From: Paracoccaceae bacterium
Lineage (GTDB): Bacteria; Pseudomonadota; Alphaproteobacteria; Rhodobacterales; Rhodobacteraceae
DNA: 6,712 bases
Direction: 5' to 3'
Assembly (NCBI GenBank): GCA_026982515.1
Contig: JALSGY010000010.1
Location: 1 to 6,712, forward strand
Below are positions 1 through 5,514 of this stretch, piece after piece. Made by a program: the position numbers and the translations under genes. Numbering within the stretch: position 1 is the first letter of the stretch; every line of letters starts with the position of its first letter. The notes below the pieces were generated by a model. It saw nothing but the letters and a program-made list of their open reading frames with translations, did not search any database and had not been told where the DNA came from.

Positions 1-299
1 TTGCGTGCCCACGCCGTGCCGATGGCCGTGGCAACGGACTGCAACCCGGGCTCTTCGCCCATGACCTCGCTGCTGCTGGCGATGAACATGGCTTGCACAT
101 TGTTTGGCCTGACCCCTGAAGAGGCGCTGGCCGGGGTGACCCGTAACGCTGCGCGCGCCCTGGGAATCGCGGATGCGGGGCGGATCGCACCGGGTTTTCG
201 CGCCGATCCGCCATCTGGGATGCAGAACATCCGGCGGAACTGGCCTGTCACATCGGTTTCAATCTGCTGCACGCCCGCATCTTCGGAGGGACGCCATGA
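1..299 (+). pseudogene. hutI: Imidazolonepropionase (HutI), C-terminal part, frameshifted
   Basis: HutI hydrolyses 4-imidazolone-5-propionate to N-formimino-L-glutamate in cytosolic histidine breakdown. Only the C-terminal ~99 codons are in the window. Frame 1 shows the family motif ATDCNPGSSP (codons 11-20; its Asp is the conserved metal-site Asp of this amidohydrolase family), then LTPEEAL..VTRNAARALG and GRIAPGFRAD. After GAT at 205-207 the homology moves to frame 3: from 210 it reads AIWDAEHPAELACHIGFN and then LLHARIFGGTP, stopping at TGA 297-299, which is the expected HutI C-terminus. Restoring one base near 208 (GAT-CTC-GCC instead of GAT-C-C-GCC) repairs the gene, so this is a one-base deletion or a sequencing error. 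The stop overlaps the hutH start (ATGA), as in an intact hut operon. Because the next gene is also broken, I read this as real decay. The upstream part lies outside the window. Confidence 0.85.
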
Positions 300-485
300 T
301 TGCCCTGAAGCCCGGAGAGGTGACCCTTGCCATGCTCGAGGACATCTGTCGCACCTCAACGCCCGTCCAGCTGAAACGGGAGGCCTGCCCCGCGGTGGAG
401 GCGGCGGCGCGCATGGTGGCCGAGGCGGCCGCAAGGTCGTGGAAAATGCCGCCAACCGGTGCGCGGGGACAACACCGGGGCGCGG
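296..485 (+). pseudogene. hutH: Histidine ammonia-lyase (HutH), N-terminal remnant
   Basis: HutH normally deaminates histidine to urocanate and is about 510 residues long; here only the extreme N-terminus survives. From ATG 296 the frame reads MIALKPGEVTLAMLEDICRT and on to AAARMVAEAAA (46 residues, ending near 433). This matches the family pattern LKPG..TL..L..I..... and an alanine-rich helix. The frame then departs from homology and ends at a TGA at 506-508. In frame 3 from 459 the residues VRGDNTG resemble the HutH motif (V/A)YGxNTGFG, only a few codons from where it belongs (about residue 52-55). That suggests an indel between about 434 and 458 and further decay. The active-site region and its MIO-forming Ala-Ser-Gly are entirely missing, so no enzyme can be made. 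The 3' limit is approximate. The N-terminal assignment is firm; the frame-3 trace is an inference. Confidence 0.75.
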
Positions 486-558
486 CAATCGGACCGTTTG
501 CGCGCTGATGCGCGCCGCGCTGCTTGTTCAATGGCGCCGGGCACTCTACATCACACCC

Positions 559-1359
559 ATGAAACGCTGGATCCCGTTCATCAAGAAGCCGCCGCTGGTC
601 TCGGTCATCCGTCTGAACGGGATGATCGCCGCCGGCGCCCGCCCCGCTGCATTGAATGATGCAAGCCTTGCGCCGCTGATCGAAAAGGCCTTCCGGCGCG
701 GCCGGCCCGCCGCGGTGGCACTGGCGATCAACTCGCCCGGAGGCTCGCCGGTGCAATCCTCGCTGATCGCCGGGCGCATCCGGCGGCTTTCCGAGGAAAA
801 GGGGATACCCGTCTATTCCTTCGTCGAGGACGTGGCCGCCTCGGGCGGATACTGGCTGGCCACGGCGGGCGAGGAAATCTGGGTCGACCGCAGTTCCATC
901 ATCGGCTCGATCGGTGTGCTGTCCGCCGGTTTCGGGTTCAATGAATTCATCGCCCGGCACGGGGTCGAACGGCGGGTGCATACCGCCGGCAAGTCGAAAA
1001 GCATGCTCGATCCGTTCCAGCCCGAAAAAACCGCCGACGTGAAGCGCCTCAACGCCATCCTGCACCAGATCCACGAAACCTTCATCGAGCAGGTGAAGGA
1101 GCGCCGTGGTGCGCGCCTGGCCGAGACAGAGGCGCTGTTCACCGGCGAGTTCTGGGTTGGCCAGAAGGGCGTGGAACTGGGCCTGGCCGATGGTATCGGG
1201 CATCTCGTTCCCAAGATGAAGGAGCGATTCGGCGACAAGGTGCGCCTCGTGCCCTATGCGCAGAAACGGCCTTTCCTGCAGCGTTTCGGCGGCGCCGTCG
1301 TGGATGATGCGCTGCACGGGCTGGAAGAGCGGGCCGCCTTTGCCCGGCTGGGGCTGTAG
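559..1359 (+). CDS. S49 family serine peptidase (SppA/SohB-like), 266 aa
   Basis: This is a single-domain S49 (ClpP/crotonase-fold) peptidase related to signal-peptide peptidase SppA and to SohB, enzymes that degrade signal-peptide remnants and other membrane-associated peptides. Visible motifs are INSPGGS at 57-63, DVAASGGYW at 91-99 with likely nucleophile Ser95, SIIGSIGVL at 113-121, and AGKSKSMLDPF at 143-153 with likely general base Lys147. The Ser-Lys distance of 52 residues equals that of the catalytic dyad in Bacillus SppA (S147/K199). There is no convincing signal peptide or membrane helix, so location is uncertain. ATG 559 was chosen because conserved sequence starts there (MKRWIPF...VSVIRLNG). 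An in-frame ATG at 508 would add 17 unconvincing residues, and neither start has a strong ribosome site. The frame is open upstream into the hut remnant, which is an artefact. The next gene starts 3 bp downstream. The precise substrate cannot be told. Confidence 0.93.
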   Translation: MKRWIPFIKKPPLVSVIRLNGMIAAGARPAALNDASLAPLIEKAFRRGRPAAVALAINSPGGSPVQSSLIAGRIRRLSEEKGIPVYSFVEDVAASGGYWLATAGEEIWVDRSSIIGSIGVLSAGFGFNEFIARHGVERRVHTAGKSKSMLDPFQPEKTADVKRLNAILHQIHETFIEQVKERRGARLAETEALFTGEFWVGQKGVELGLADGIGHLVPKMKERFGDKVRLVPYAQKRPFLQRFGGAVVDDALHGLEERAAFARLGL

Positions 1360-1362
1360 CGC

Positions 1363-1530
1363 ATGGTCAAGGTCGTCTCTCTTTTCCTGATCGGGATCCT
1401 GGTTCTGGCCATGTTCGGCAAGCTGCGCTTTCCCGGTCAGCGGCGGCTTCGGTCTGCCAAGTGCCCGAACTGCGGCCGCTATCGGATCGGGTCGAAGAGT
1501 TGTGATTGCGGGGCCGGACGGGGCGGTTGA
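1363..1530 (+). CDS. Small membrane-anchored zinc-ribbon-like protein, 55 aa
   Basis: This short gene begins 3 bp after the S49 peptidase stop and ends in TGATG, its stop sharing one base with the antiporter start. The product has a hydrophobic N-terminal helix (VVSLFLIGILVLAMF, residues 4-18), then a basic stretch (GKLRFPGQRRLRSAK, 19-33), then four cysteines as CPNC (34, 37) and CDC (47, 49). The CxxC...CxC pattern over 16 residues looks like a small zinc-binding knuckle exposed to the cytosol beneath a single membrane anchor, following the positive-inside rule. Position 3 G/C is high and the gene fits exactly between its neighbours, which supports real coding. I believe similar short proteins occur at this place in related Rhodobacterales, but the function is unknown. 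A role accessory to the peptidase or the antiporter would be guesswork. Confidence 0.8.
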   Translation: MVKVVSLFLIGILVLAMFGKLRFPGQRRLRSAKCPNCGRYRIGSKSCDCGAGRGG

Positions 1531-2477
1531 TGGATTTTCTCTACGCGATTCTCGGGCTGGTGATCCTGGTTCTGGCCGGCGACGTCCTCGTCCGCGGGGC
1601 GGTGAACTCCAGCCTGCGGCTGGGCGTGCCGGCGCTGATCGTCTCTCTGACCATCGTCGCGGTGGGCACCTCGGCGCCCGAGCTGCTGGTGGCGGTGCAG
1701 GCGGTGCTGGAGGATGCCCCGGGCATCGCCCTGGGCAACGTGGTCGGCTCCAACATCGCCAACGTGCTGCTGGTGCTGGGCATCCCGGCGCTTCTGGCCG
1801 GGCTGAACACCGGCGCCTGCGACAGCCGCGACAGCTATCTGCAGATGATTTTCGGCACCGTCCTGTTCATGGTCTTCGCCTTCATGGCGCCCATGAACTG
1901 GCTTCACGGGCTGGCGCTGCTCATCCTGTACGCCGGGGTCATGGCACATGCGGTGATGGTGGGTTCGCGGCACAAGAAGGCCAATGACCTGAAGCTGCTC
2001 GAGGCCGAGATCGACGAGGTCGATCCGCACATGCCATGGTGGAAGATATTCCTGTATCTGGCGCTCGGGCTGATCGGTCTGCCGATGGGGGCCGACATGC
2101 TGGTCGAGGGCGCCACCAACATCGCGCGCGCCTACAGCATCAGCGAAACCGTGATCGGCCTGACACTGGTAGCCGTGGGCACTTCGCTGCCCGAACTGGC
2201 CACCACCATCGCCGCCGCCTTCCGCCGCCAGGCGGATGTGGCTCTTGGCAATGTCATCGGTTCGAACATGGCCAATTCGCTGGGCATCATCGGGGTGGCG
2301 GCGCTGTTTGGCGAGATTCCCGTCACCAACGGCCTTCTCGGCTTCGATATCTGGGTCATGCTGGGAGCGGCAGTGCTGCTGGCACCCTTCGTGCTGACCC
2401 GGATGAACATGGGCCGCCTGTGGGGAGGGCTGTTCACCGGCCTGTATGTTGCCTATGTGGTCATTGTCCTGATGTGA
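1530..2477 (+). CDS. Na+/Ca2+ antiporter, CaCA superfamily (YrbG-like), 315 aa
   Basis: This is an inner-membrane cation exchanger of the CaCA superfamily, probably exporting Ca2+ in exchange for Na+ or H+. It shows the internal duplication typical of the family. Repeat 1 has VAVGTSAPEL (43-52) and GNVVGSNIANVLLVLG (69-84); repeat 2 has VAVGTSLPEL (214-223) and GNVIGSNMANSLGIIG (240-255). Glu51 and Glu222 correspond to the ion-binding glutamates of the alpha repeats. About ten hydrophobic segments are visible, with a polar, acidic central loop (about 146-168) joining the halves. The length is normal for prokaryotic members. ATG 1530 is preferred: it gives the standard hydrophobic start MDFLYAILGLVI and overlaps the preceding stop by one base. 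A TTG at 1506 would add eight residues that overlap the upstream gene. Ion specificity cannot be read from sequence alone. Confidence 0.94.
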   Translation: MDFLYAILGLVILVLAGDVLVRGAVNSSLRLGVPALIVSLTIVAVGTSAPELLVAVQAVLEDAPGIALGNVVGSNIANVLLVLGIPALLAGLNTGACDSRDSYLQMIFGTVLFMVFAFMAPMNWLHGLALLILYAGVMAHAVMVGSRHKKANDLKLLEAEIDEVDPHMPWWKIFLYLALGLIGLPMGADMLVEGATNIARAYSISETVIGLTLVAVGTSLPELATTIAAAFRRQADVALGNVIGSNMANSLGIIGVAALFGEIPVTNGLLGFDIWVMLGAAVLLAPFVLTRMNMGRLWGGLFTGLYVAYVVIVLM

Positions 2478-2487
2478 GGCGGCGCAC

Positions 2488-3276
2488 GTGATCGAGGTGA
2501 AAAGAGCACTGGTAACGGGGGCGGGCCGGCGGCTGGGCCGGGCCATGGCGCTTGCCCTTGCCGAGCGCGGCTTCGACGTGGCGGTACATTATGCCTCCTC
2601 TGCTTCCGGGGCCGGGGAAGTGGCAGCCGAGATCGCCGCGCACGGGCGCAAGGCCGTCCCGTTGCAGGCCGACCTGCTGCGCGAGAGCGAGACGGAGGCC
2701 CTCGTGCCCCGGGCGGCCGAGGCCCTGGGCGGGCCGTTGAGCGTACTGATCAACAATGCCTCGATCTTCGAGCATGACAACATCGAAACCGCGACCCGCG
2801 AAAGCTGGGACAGGCATATGGAATCCAACCTGCGTGCCCCGGTAGTGCTGACCCAGGCTTTCGCGGCGGCCGCGCCGGCGCCGCTCCTTGATGAACGTGG
2901 CGAGCCGGTTCCCCAGGCGCTGGTGGTGAACATGCTGGATCAGCGCGTGCGCAAGCTGACGCCGGAGTTCATGTCCTACACCGTGGCCAAGATGGGGCTG
3001 TGGGCCTTCACCCGCACCGCTGCCCAGGCGCTTGGCCCGCGGGTGCGGGTCAATGCCATCGGCCCCGGTCCCACCTTGCGCGGCGCCAACCAGAGCGAGC
3101 ACCATTTCGGCCGTCAACGTGCGGCCACGGTGCTCAGGCGCGGCGCCAACCCCGAGGACGTGACAGCCGCCCTGCGCTATCTGCTGGATGCGCCGGCGGT
3201 GACCGGGCAGCTCATCTGCGTGGACGGTGGCCAGCACCTTGGCTGGCAGACGCCCGATGTGCTGGGGCTGGAGTAG
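2488..3276 (+). CDS. Short-chain dehydrogenase/reductase, pteridine-reductase-like, 262 aa
   Basis: This is an NAD(P)H-dependent Rossmann-fold SDR. The cofactor motif is TGAGRRLG (10-17), followed by HYASSA (34-39), QADL (60-63) and NNAS (89-92). The active site reads D151, Y164 and K168 (SYTVAK at 163-168), and the C-terminal part has VRVNAIGPGPT (186-196) and GQLICVDGG. Classical SDRs have Ser about 13 residues before the Tyr; here that place is Asp, as in PTR1-type pteridine reductases (D181/Y194/K198, the same spacing). The TGxxxRLG and HY-x-S cofactor region is also PTR1/FolM-like. Reduction of a dihydropterin or dihydrofolate is therefore the best guess, but the substrate is unproven. 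It starts at GTG 2488, with GAGG (2476-2479), embedded in the antiporter stop region, 8 nt upstream as ribosome site. It lies 10 bp after the antiporter and is the last gene before a 303-bp gap. Confidence 0.9.
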   Translation: MIEVKRALVTGAGRRLGRAMALALAERGFDVAVHYASSASGAGEVAAEIAAHGRKAVPLQADLLRESETEALVPRAAEALGGPLSVLINNASIFEHDNIETATRESWDRHMESNLRAPVVLTQAFAAAAPAPLLDERGEPVPQALVVNMLDQRVRKLTPEFMSYTVAKMGLWAFTRTAAQALGPRVRVNAIGPGPTLRGANQSEHHFGRQRAATVLRRGANPEDVTAALRYLLDAPAVTGQLICVDGGQHLGWQTPDVLGLE

Positions 3277-3466
3277 CCACGCGGCCTCTTCCGGCAATCG
3301 CGATCCAAGTTGTGCACTGCTCCGTGCGGGGCGGAAAAACCGTTACAAAAGCTTTAATGTTTTCAGTGGTTTGCTGGAGTGCGAAAAAAATACCCTGTAA
3401 TATCAGGCGGTTGCCGTGATGCTGAAAAAATGGGCAAAACGGGGAAGCGCCGCGAAAACAAGGAAA

Positions 3467-3487
3467 AAGTTTGAATCGTTTAAACTT
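3467..3487. promoter_or_regulatory. 21-bp imperfect palindrome (operator-like)
   Basis: AAGTTT (3467-3472) and AAACTT (3482-3487) are perfect inverted repeats around a 9-base centre that adds two more symmetric base pairs on each side (pattern AAGTTTnAA-nnn-TTnAAACTT), so 8 of 10 positions pair. The self-complementary GTTTAAAC (3478-3485) lies in the right half and a GANTC site in the left. The form suits a dimeric repressor or activator. No matching known alphaproteobacterial operator was recognised, and in A+T-rich DNA some symmetry arises by chance. Confidence 0.35.
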
Positions 3488-3497
3488 GTCACCAAAG

Positions 3498-3506
3498 TTA
3501 TCCACA
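3498..3506 (+). promoter_or_regulatory. DnaA-box sequence (TTATCCACA)
   Basis: TTATCCACA is a perfect match to the high-affinity DnaA box. It sits 74 bp before the uvrC start and 10 bp after the palindrome. It also forms part of a small hairpin, TCCAC (3501-3505) pairing with GTGGA (3513-3517). Only one perfect copy is present, so this does not look like a replication origin. A regulatory DnaA or DnaA-like site acting on uvrC is possible but unproven. Confidence 0.4.
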
Positions 3507-3525
3507 TGTTTCGTGGACATGTTTC
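3504..3525 (+). repeat. 9-bp direct repeat ACATGTTTC, period 13
   Basis: ACATGTTTC occurs at 3504-3512 and again at 3517-3525, the first copy overlapping the end of the DnaA-box sequence. The period of 13 does not fit the alphaproteobacterial LexA site (GTTC-N7-GTTC, period 11), so it is not called an SOS box. It would lie at or near the -35 position of the tentative uvrC promoter. Confidence 0.4.
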
Positions 3526-3579
3526 TACTTGCCTGAAGGTGCGTAAGATTGCAGCCACGGGGGAATCACTGGGCAGGCC

Positions 3580-5460
3580 ATGAGCAGAACGGAAGACACC
3601 AGTGTGAAGCCGGATGTCCCGAGGGGGCATGAGGTAATCAGGAACTACCTGAGAAGCCTCGACAACTCTCCGGGTGTCTATCGCATGCTCGATGCCAGGG
3701 GCGCGGTTCTCTATGTCGGCAAGGCGCGCAGCCTGCGCAAGCGGGTGTCGTCCTACGCCAAGCCCACCGGCCACAGCCCCCGGATTGCGCGGATGATCTC
3801 CGAGACCGCCTCGATGATGTTCCTCACCACCCGGACGGAAACCGAGGCGCTGCTGCTGGAGCAGAACCTCATCAAGCAGCTCAAGCCGCGCTACAATGTG
3901 CTGCTGCGCGATGACAAGTCCTTCGCCGAGATCATGCTGCGCCTCGGGCACCCCTTTCCGCAGATCCGCAAGCATCGCGGCGCGCACAGGGAGAAGGGCG
4001 CCTATTACGGCCCCTTTGCCAGTGCCGCGGCGGTGAACCGCACGCTCAACCAGCTGCAAAAGGCGTTCCAGCTGCGCGACTGCGCGGATTCCGTGTTCGA
4101 AAGCCGCACAAGGCCGTGCCTGCTTTACCAGATCAGGCGGTGCAGCGCGCCTTGCGTGGGGCGCATCTCGCAGGACGATTACGCAGCCCTGGTCCGGGAT
4201 GCCGAACGCTTTCTGCAGGGCAGGTCCACCGGCCTGCAGGAGGATCTGGCCCGCCAGATGGCGGAAGCCAGCCGGGCGCTGGAATTCGAGCGCGCCGCCG
4301 CCCTGCGCGACCGCATCCGCGCCCTGACCCAGGTGCAGCAGGCCCAGGGCGTCAACCCGCACGGGGTGGCCGAGGCCGATGTCATCGCACTGCACATCGA
4401 GGGCGGACAGGCCGGTGTGGAAGTGTTCTTCATCCGTGCCAACCAGAACTGGGGCAACCGCGATTATTTTCCCCGCATCGCCACCGGAATGGAGCCGGCC
4501 GAGGTGATGCAGGCCTTCATCGGCCAGTTCTACGCCAACCGGCAGCCGCCGCGGCAGGTGATCCTCAGCCATGGGGTCGAGGATGAGGAAGTGCTGGCCG
4601 AAGCGCTTTCGCAGAAGGCCGGGCGCAAGGTGCGGCTGGTGGTGCCGCGGCGTGGCGAGAAGGCCGAACTGGTGGCCAACGCCCTGCGCAATGCGCGCGA
4701 AAGCCTGGCCCGCCGGATGGCCGAGAGCGCCGCCCAGGCCAGACTGCTGGCCGGGCTGGCCGAGGCCTTCGGGCTGGATGCCCCCCCCGGGCGGATCGAG
4801 GTCTACGACAATTCCCACATCCAGGGGGCGCATGCGGTGGGCGCGATGATCGTGGCCGGGCCGGAGGGCTTTCTCAAGAGCCAGTACCGCAAGTTCAACA
4901 TCCGCGGCGACGAACTGACCCCGGGCGATGATTTCGGCATGATGAAGGAGGTGCTGCACCGCCGTTTCAAGCGCCTGCTGAAGGAAGATCCGCGGCGCGA
5001 GGGCGATACCTGGCCGGATCTGCTGCTGATCGACGGCGGGGCCGGCCAGGTATCGGCTGCCGTGGAGGTTCTGGACGAACTTGGCATCCCGGACATCCCC
5101 GTCATCGGCGTGGCCAAGGGTGTGGACCGCGATGCCGGCAAGGAAGAGTTTCACCGCCCCGGCGTCCGCCCCTTCGCCCTGCGCCGCAACGACCCGGTGC
5201 TCTATTTCGTGCAGCGCCTGCGCGACGAGGCGCATCGCTTTGCCATCGGCACCCACCGCGCCCGGCGCGCCCGGGCCGCCGGTGCCAGCCCGCTGGACGA
5301 AATCCCCGGCGTGGGGGCGACACGCAAGCGCGCCCTGCTGGCGCATTTCGGCTCGGCCAAGGCGGTCAGCCGTGCGGGGCTTGCCGATCTGAAGGCGGTG
5401 GCGGGCATCTCCGACAAGGTGGCCGAAACGATCTATGACTTTTTCCATGAAAAGGGCTGA
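3580..5460 (+). CDS. uvrC: Excinuclease ABC subunit C (UvrC), 626 aa
   Basis: UvrC makes the two incisions either side of a DNA lesion in nucleotide excision repair, acting with UvrB after UvrA has loaded it. The full domain set is present. The GIY-YIG nuclease for the 3' cut has GVY at 32-34, YVG at 45-47 and EALLLEQNLIK at 89-99. Four cysteines, 168, 180, 188 and 192, have the same spacing as the iron-sulfur ligands reported for E. coli UvrC. A UvrB-binding UVR motif lies at about 220-252. The RNase H-like nuclease for the 5' cut has D410 in VYDNSH, D485 in LLIDGG and H552 in RDEAHRF. Tandem helix-hairpin-helix DNA-binding motifs lie at about 572-622. The length is normal. ATG 3580 is used; the ribosome site is weak (GGGCAGG very close to it), and a GTG at 3601 could be an alternative start. 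It is probably transcribed from the A+T-rich region upstream. Confidence 0.98.
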   Translation: MSRTEDTSVKPDVPRGHEVIRNYLRSLDNSPGVYRMLDARGAVLYVGKARSLRKRVSSYAKPTGHSPRIARMISETASMMFLTTRTETEALLLEQNLIKQLKPRYNVLLRDDKSFAEIMLRLGHPFPQIRKHRGAHREKGAYYGPFASAAAVNRTLNQLQKAFQLRDCADSVFESRTRPCLLYQIRRCSAPCVGRISQDDYAALVRDAERFLQGRSTGLQEDLARQMAEASRALEFERAAALRDRIRALTQVQQAQGVNPHGVAEADVIALHIEGGQAGVEVFFIRANQNWGNRDYFPRIATGMEPAEVMQAFIGQFYANRQPPRQVILSHGVEDEEVLAEALSQKAGRKVRLVVPRRGEKAELVANALRNARESLARRMAESAAQARLLAGLAEAFGLDAPPGRIEVYDNSHIQGAHAVGAMIVAGPEGFLKSQYRKFNIRGDELTPGDDFGMMKEVLHRRFKRLLKEDPRREGDTWPDLLLIDGGAGQVSAAVEVLDELGIPDIPVIGVAKGVDRDAGKEEFHRPGVRPFALRRNDPVLYFVQRLRDEAHRFAIGTHRARRARAAGASPLDEIPGVGATRKRALLAHFGSAKAVSRAGLADLKAVAGISDKVAETIYDFFHEKG

Positions 5461-5503
5461 GGGCTGCCGGTGCTGCGCCTTTCCCATGCCGCGCGAAAAG
5501 GCT

Positions 5504-5508
5504 AGGAG
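5504..5508 (+). promoter_or_regulatory. Ribosome binding site of pgsA
   Basis: AGGAG lies 6 nt before ATG 5515, the best Shine-Dalgarno match in the window. It fixes the pgsA start and supports independent translation after the 54-bp gap from uvrC. Confidence 0.75.
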
Positions 5509-5514
5509 TCGCGC

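Larger units (their letters stand above)
3277..3579 (+). promoter_or_regulatory. A+T-rich intergenic control region upstream of uvrC
   Basis: These 303 bases hold no convincing gene. From about 3340 to 3530 the base composition is far richer in A+T than anywhere else in the window. There are A-tracts at 3384-3390, 3425-3430 and 3464-3468, about 40 bp (roughly four helical turns) apart, as in bent DNA. A palindrome, a DnaA-box sequence and a short direct repeat lie between 3467 and 3525. Two GANTC sites (3473-3477, 3563-3567), the target of the alphaproteobacterial CcrM methylase, are present. No perfect sigma-70 promoter stands out. TAAGAT at 3544-3549 is a possible -10 element that would leave a leader of about 25 nt, with only a poor -35. 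No G+C hairpin followed by a T-run was found after the SDR gene, so its terminator is not visible. Confidence 0.6.

Noticed and set aside
508..558. Upstream ATG 508 as the S49 peptidase start
   Set aside because: The extra 17 residues are arginine-rich, derive from the junction sequence and resemble no S49 N-terminus; no ribosome site is evident.
1479..2546. Long minus-strand open frame opposite the antiporter
   Set aside because: It is a shadow of the antiporter gene; the product is low-complexity and His/Gln-rich with no recognisable family.
3314..3327. GCAC-N6-GTGC hairpin after the SDR gene as a terminator
   Set aside because: A 4-bp stem followed by an A-tract, not a T-run, on the coding strand.
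3504..3525. LexA (SOS) operator upstream of uvrC
   Set aside because: The alphaproteobacterial site is GTTC-N7-GTTC; here the repeat core is GTTTC with a 13-bp period and does not fit.
3277..3579. Possible chromosomal replication origin (A+T-rich with a DnaA box)
   Set aside because: Only one good DnaA box is present, with no cluster, and no dnaA, hemE, parAB or gid genes nearby; a promoter region is simpler.
5477..5502. Inverted repeat GCCTTT / AAAGGC between uvrC and pgsA as terminator or RNA switch
   Set aside because: The stem is only 6 bp with a 14-base loop and no T-run, and it ends before the ribosome site; too weak to call.
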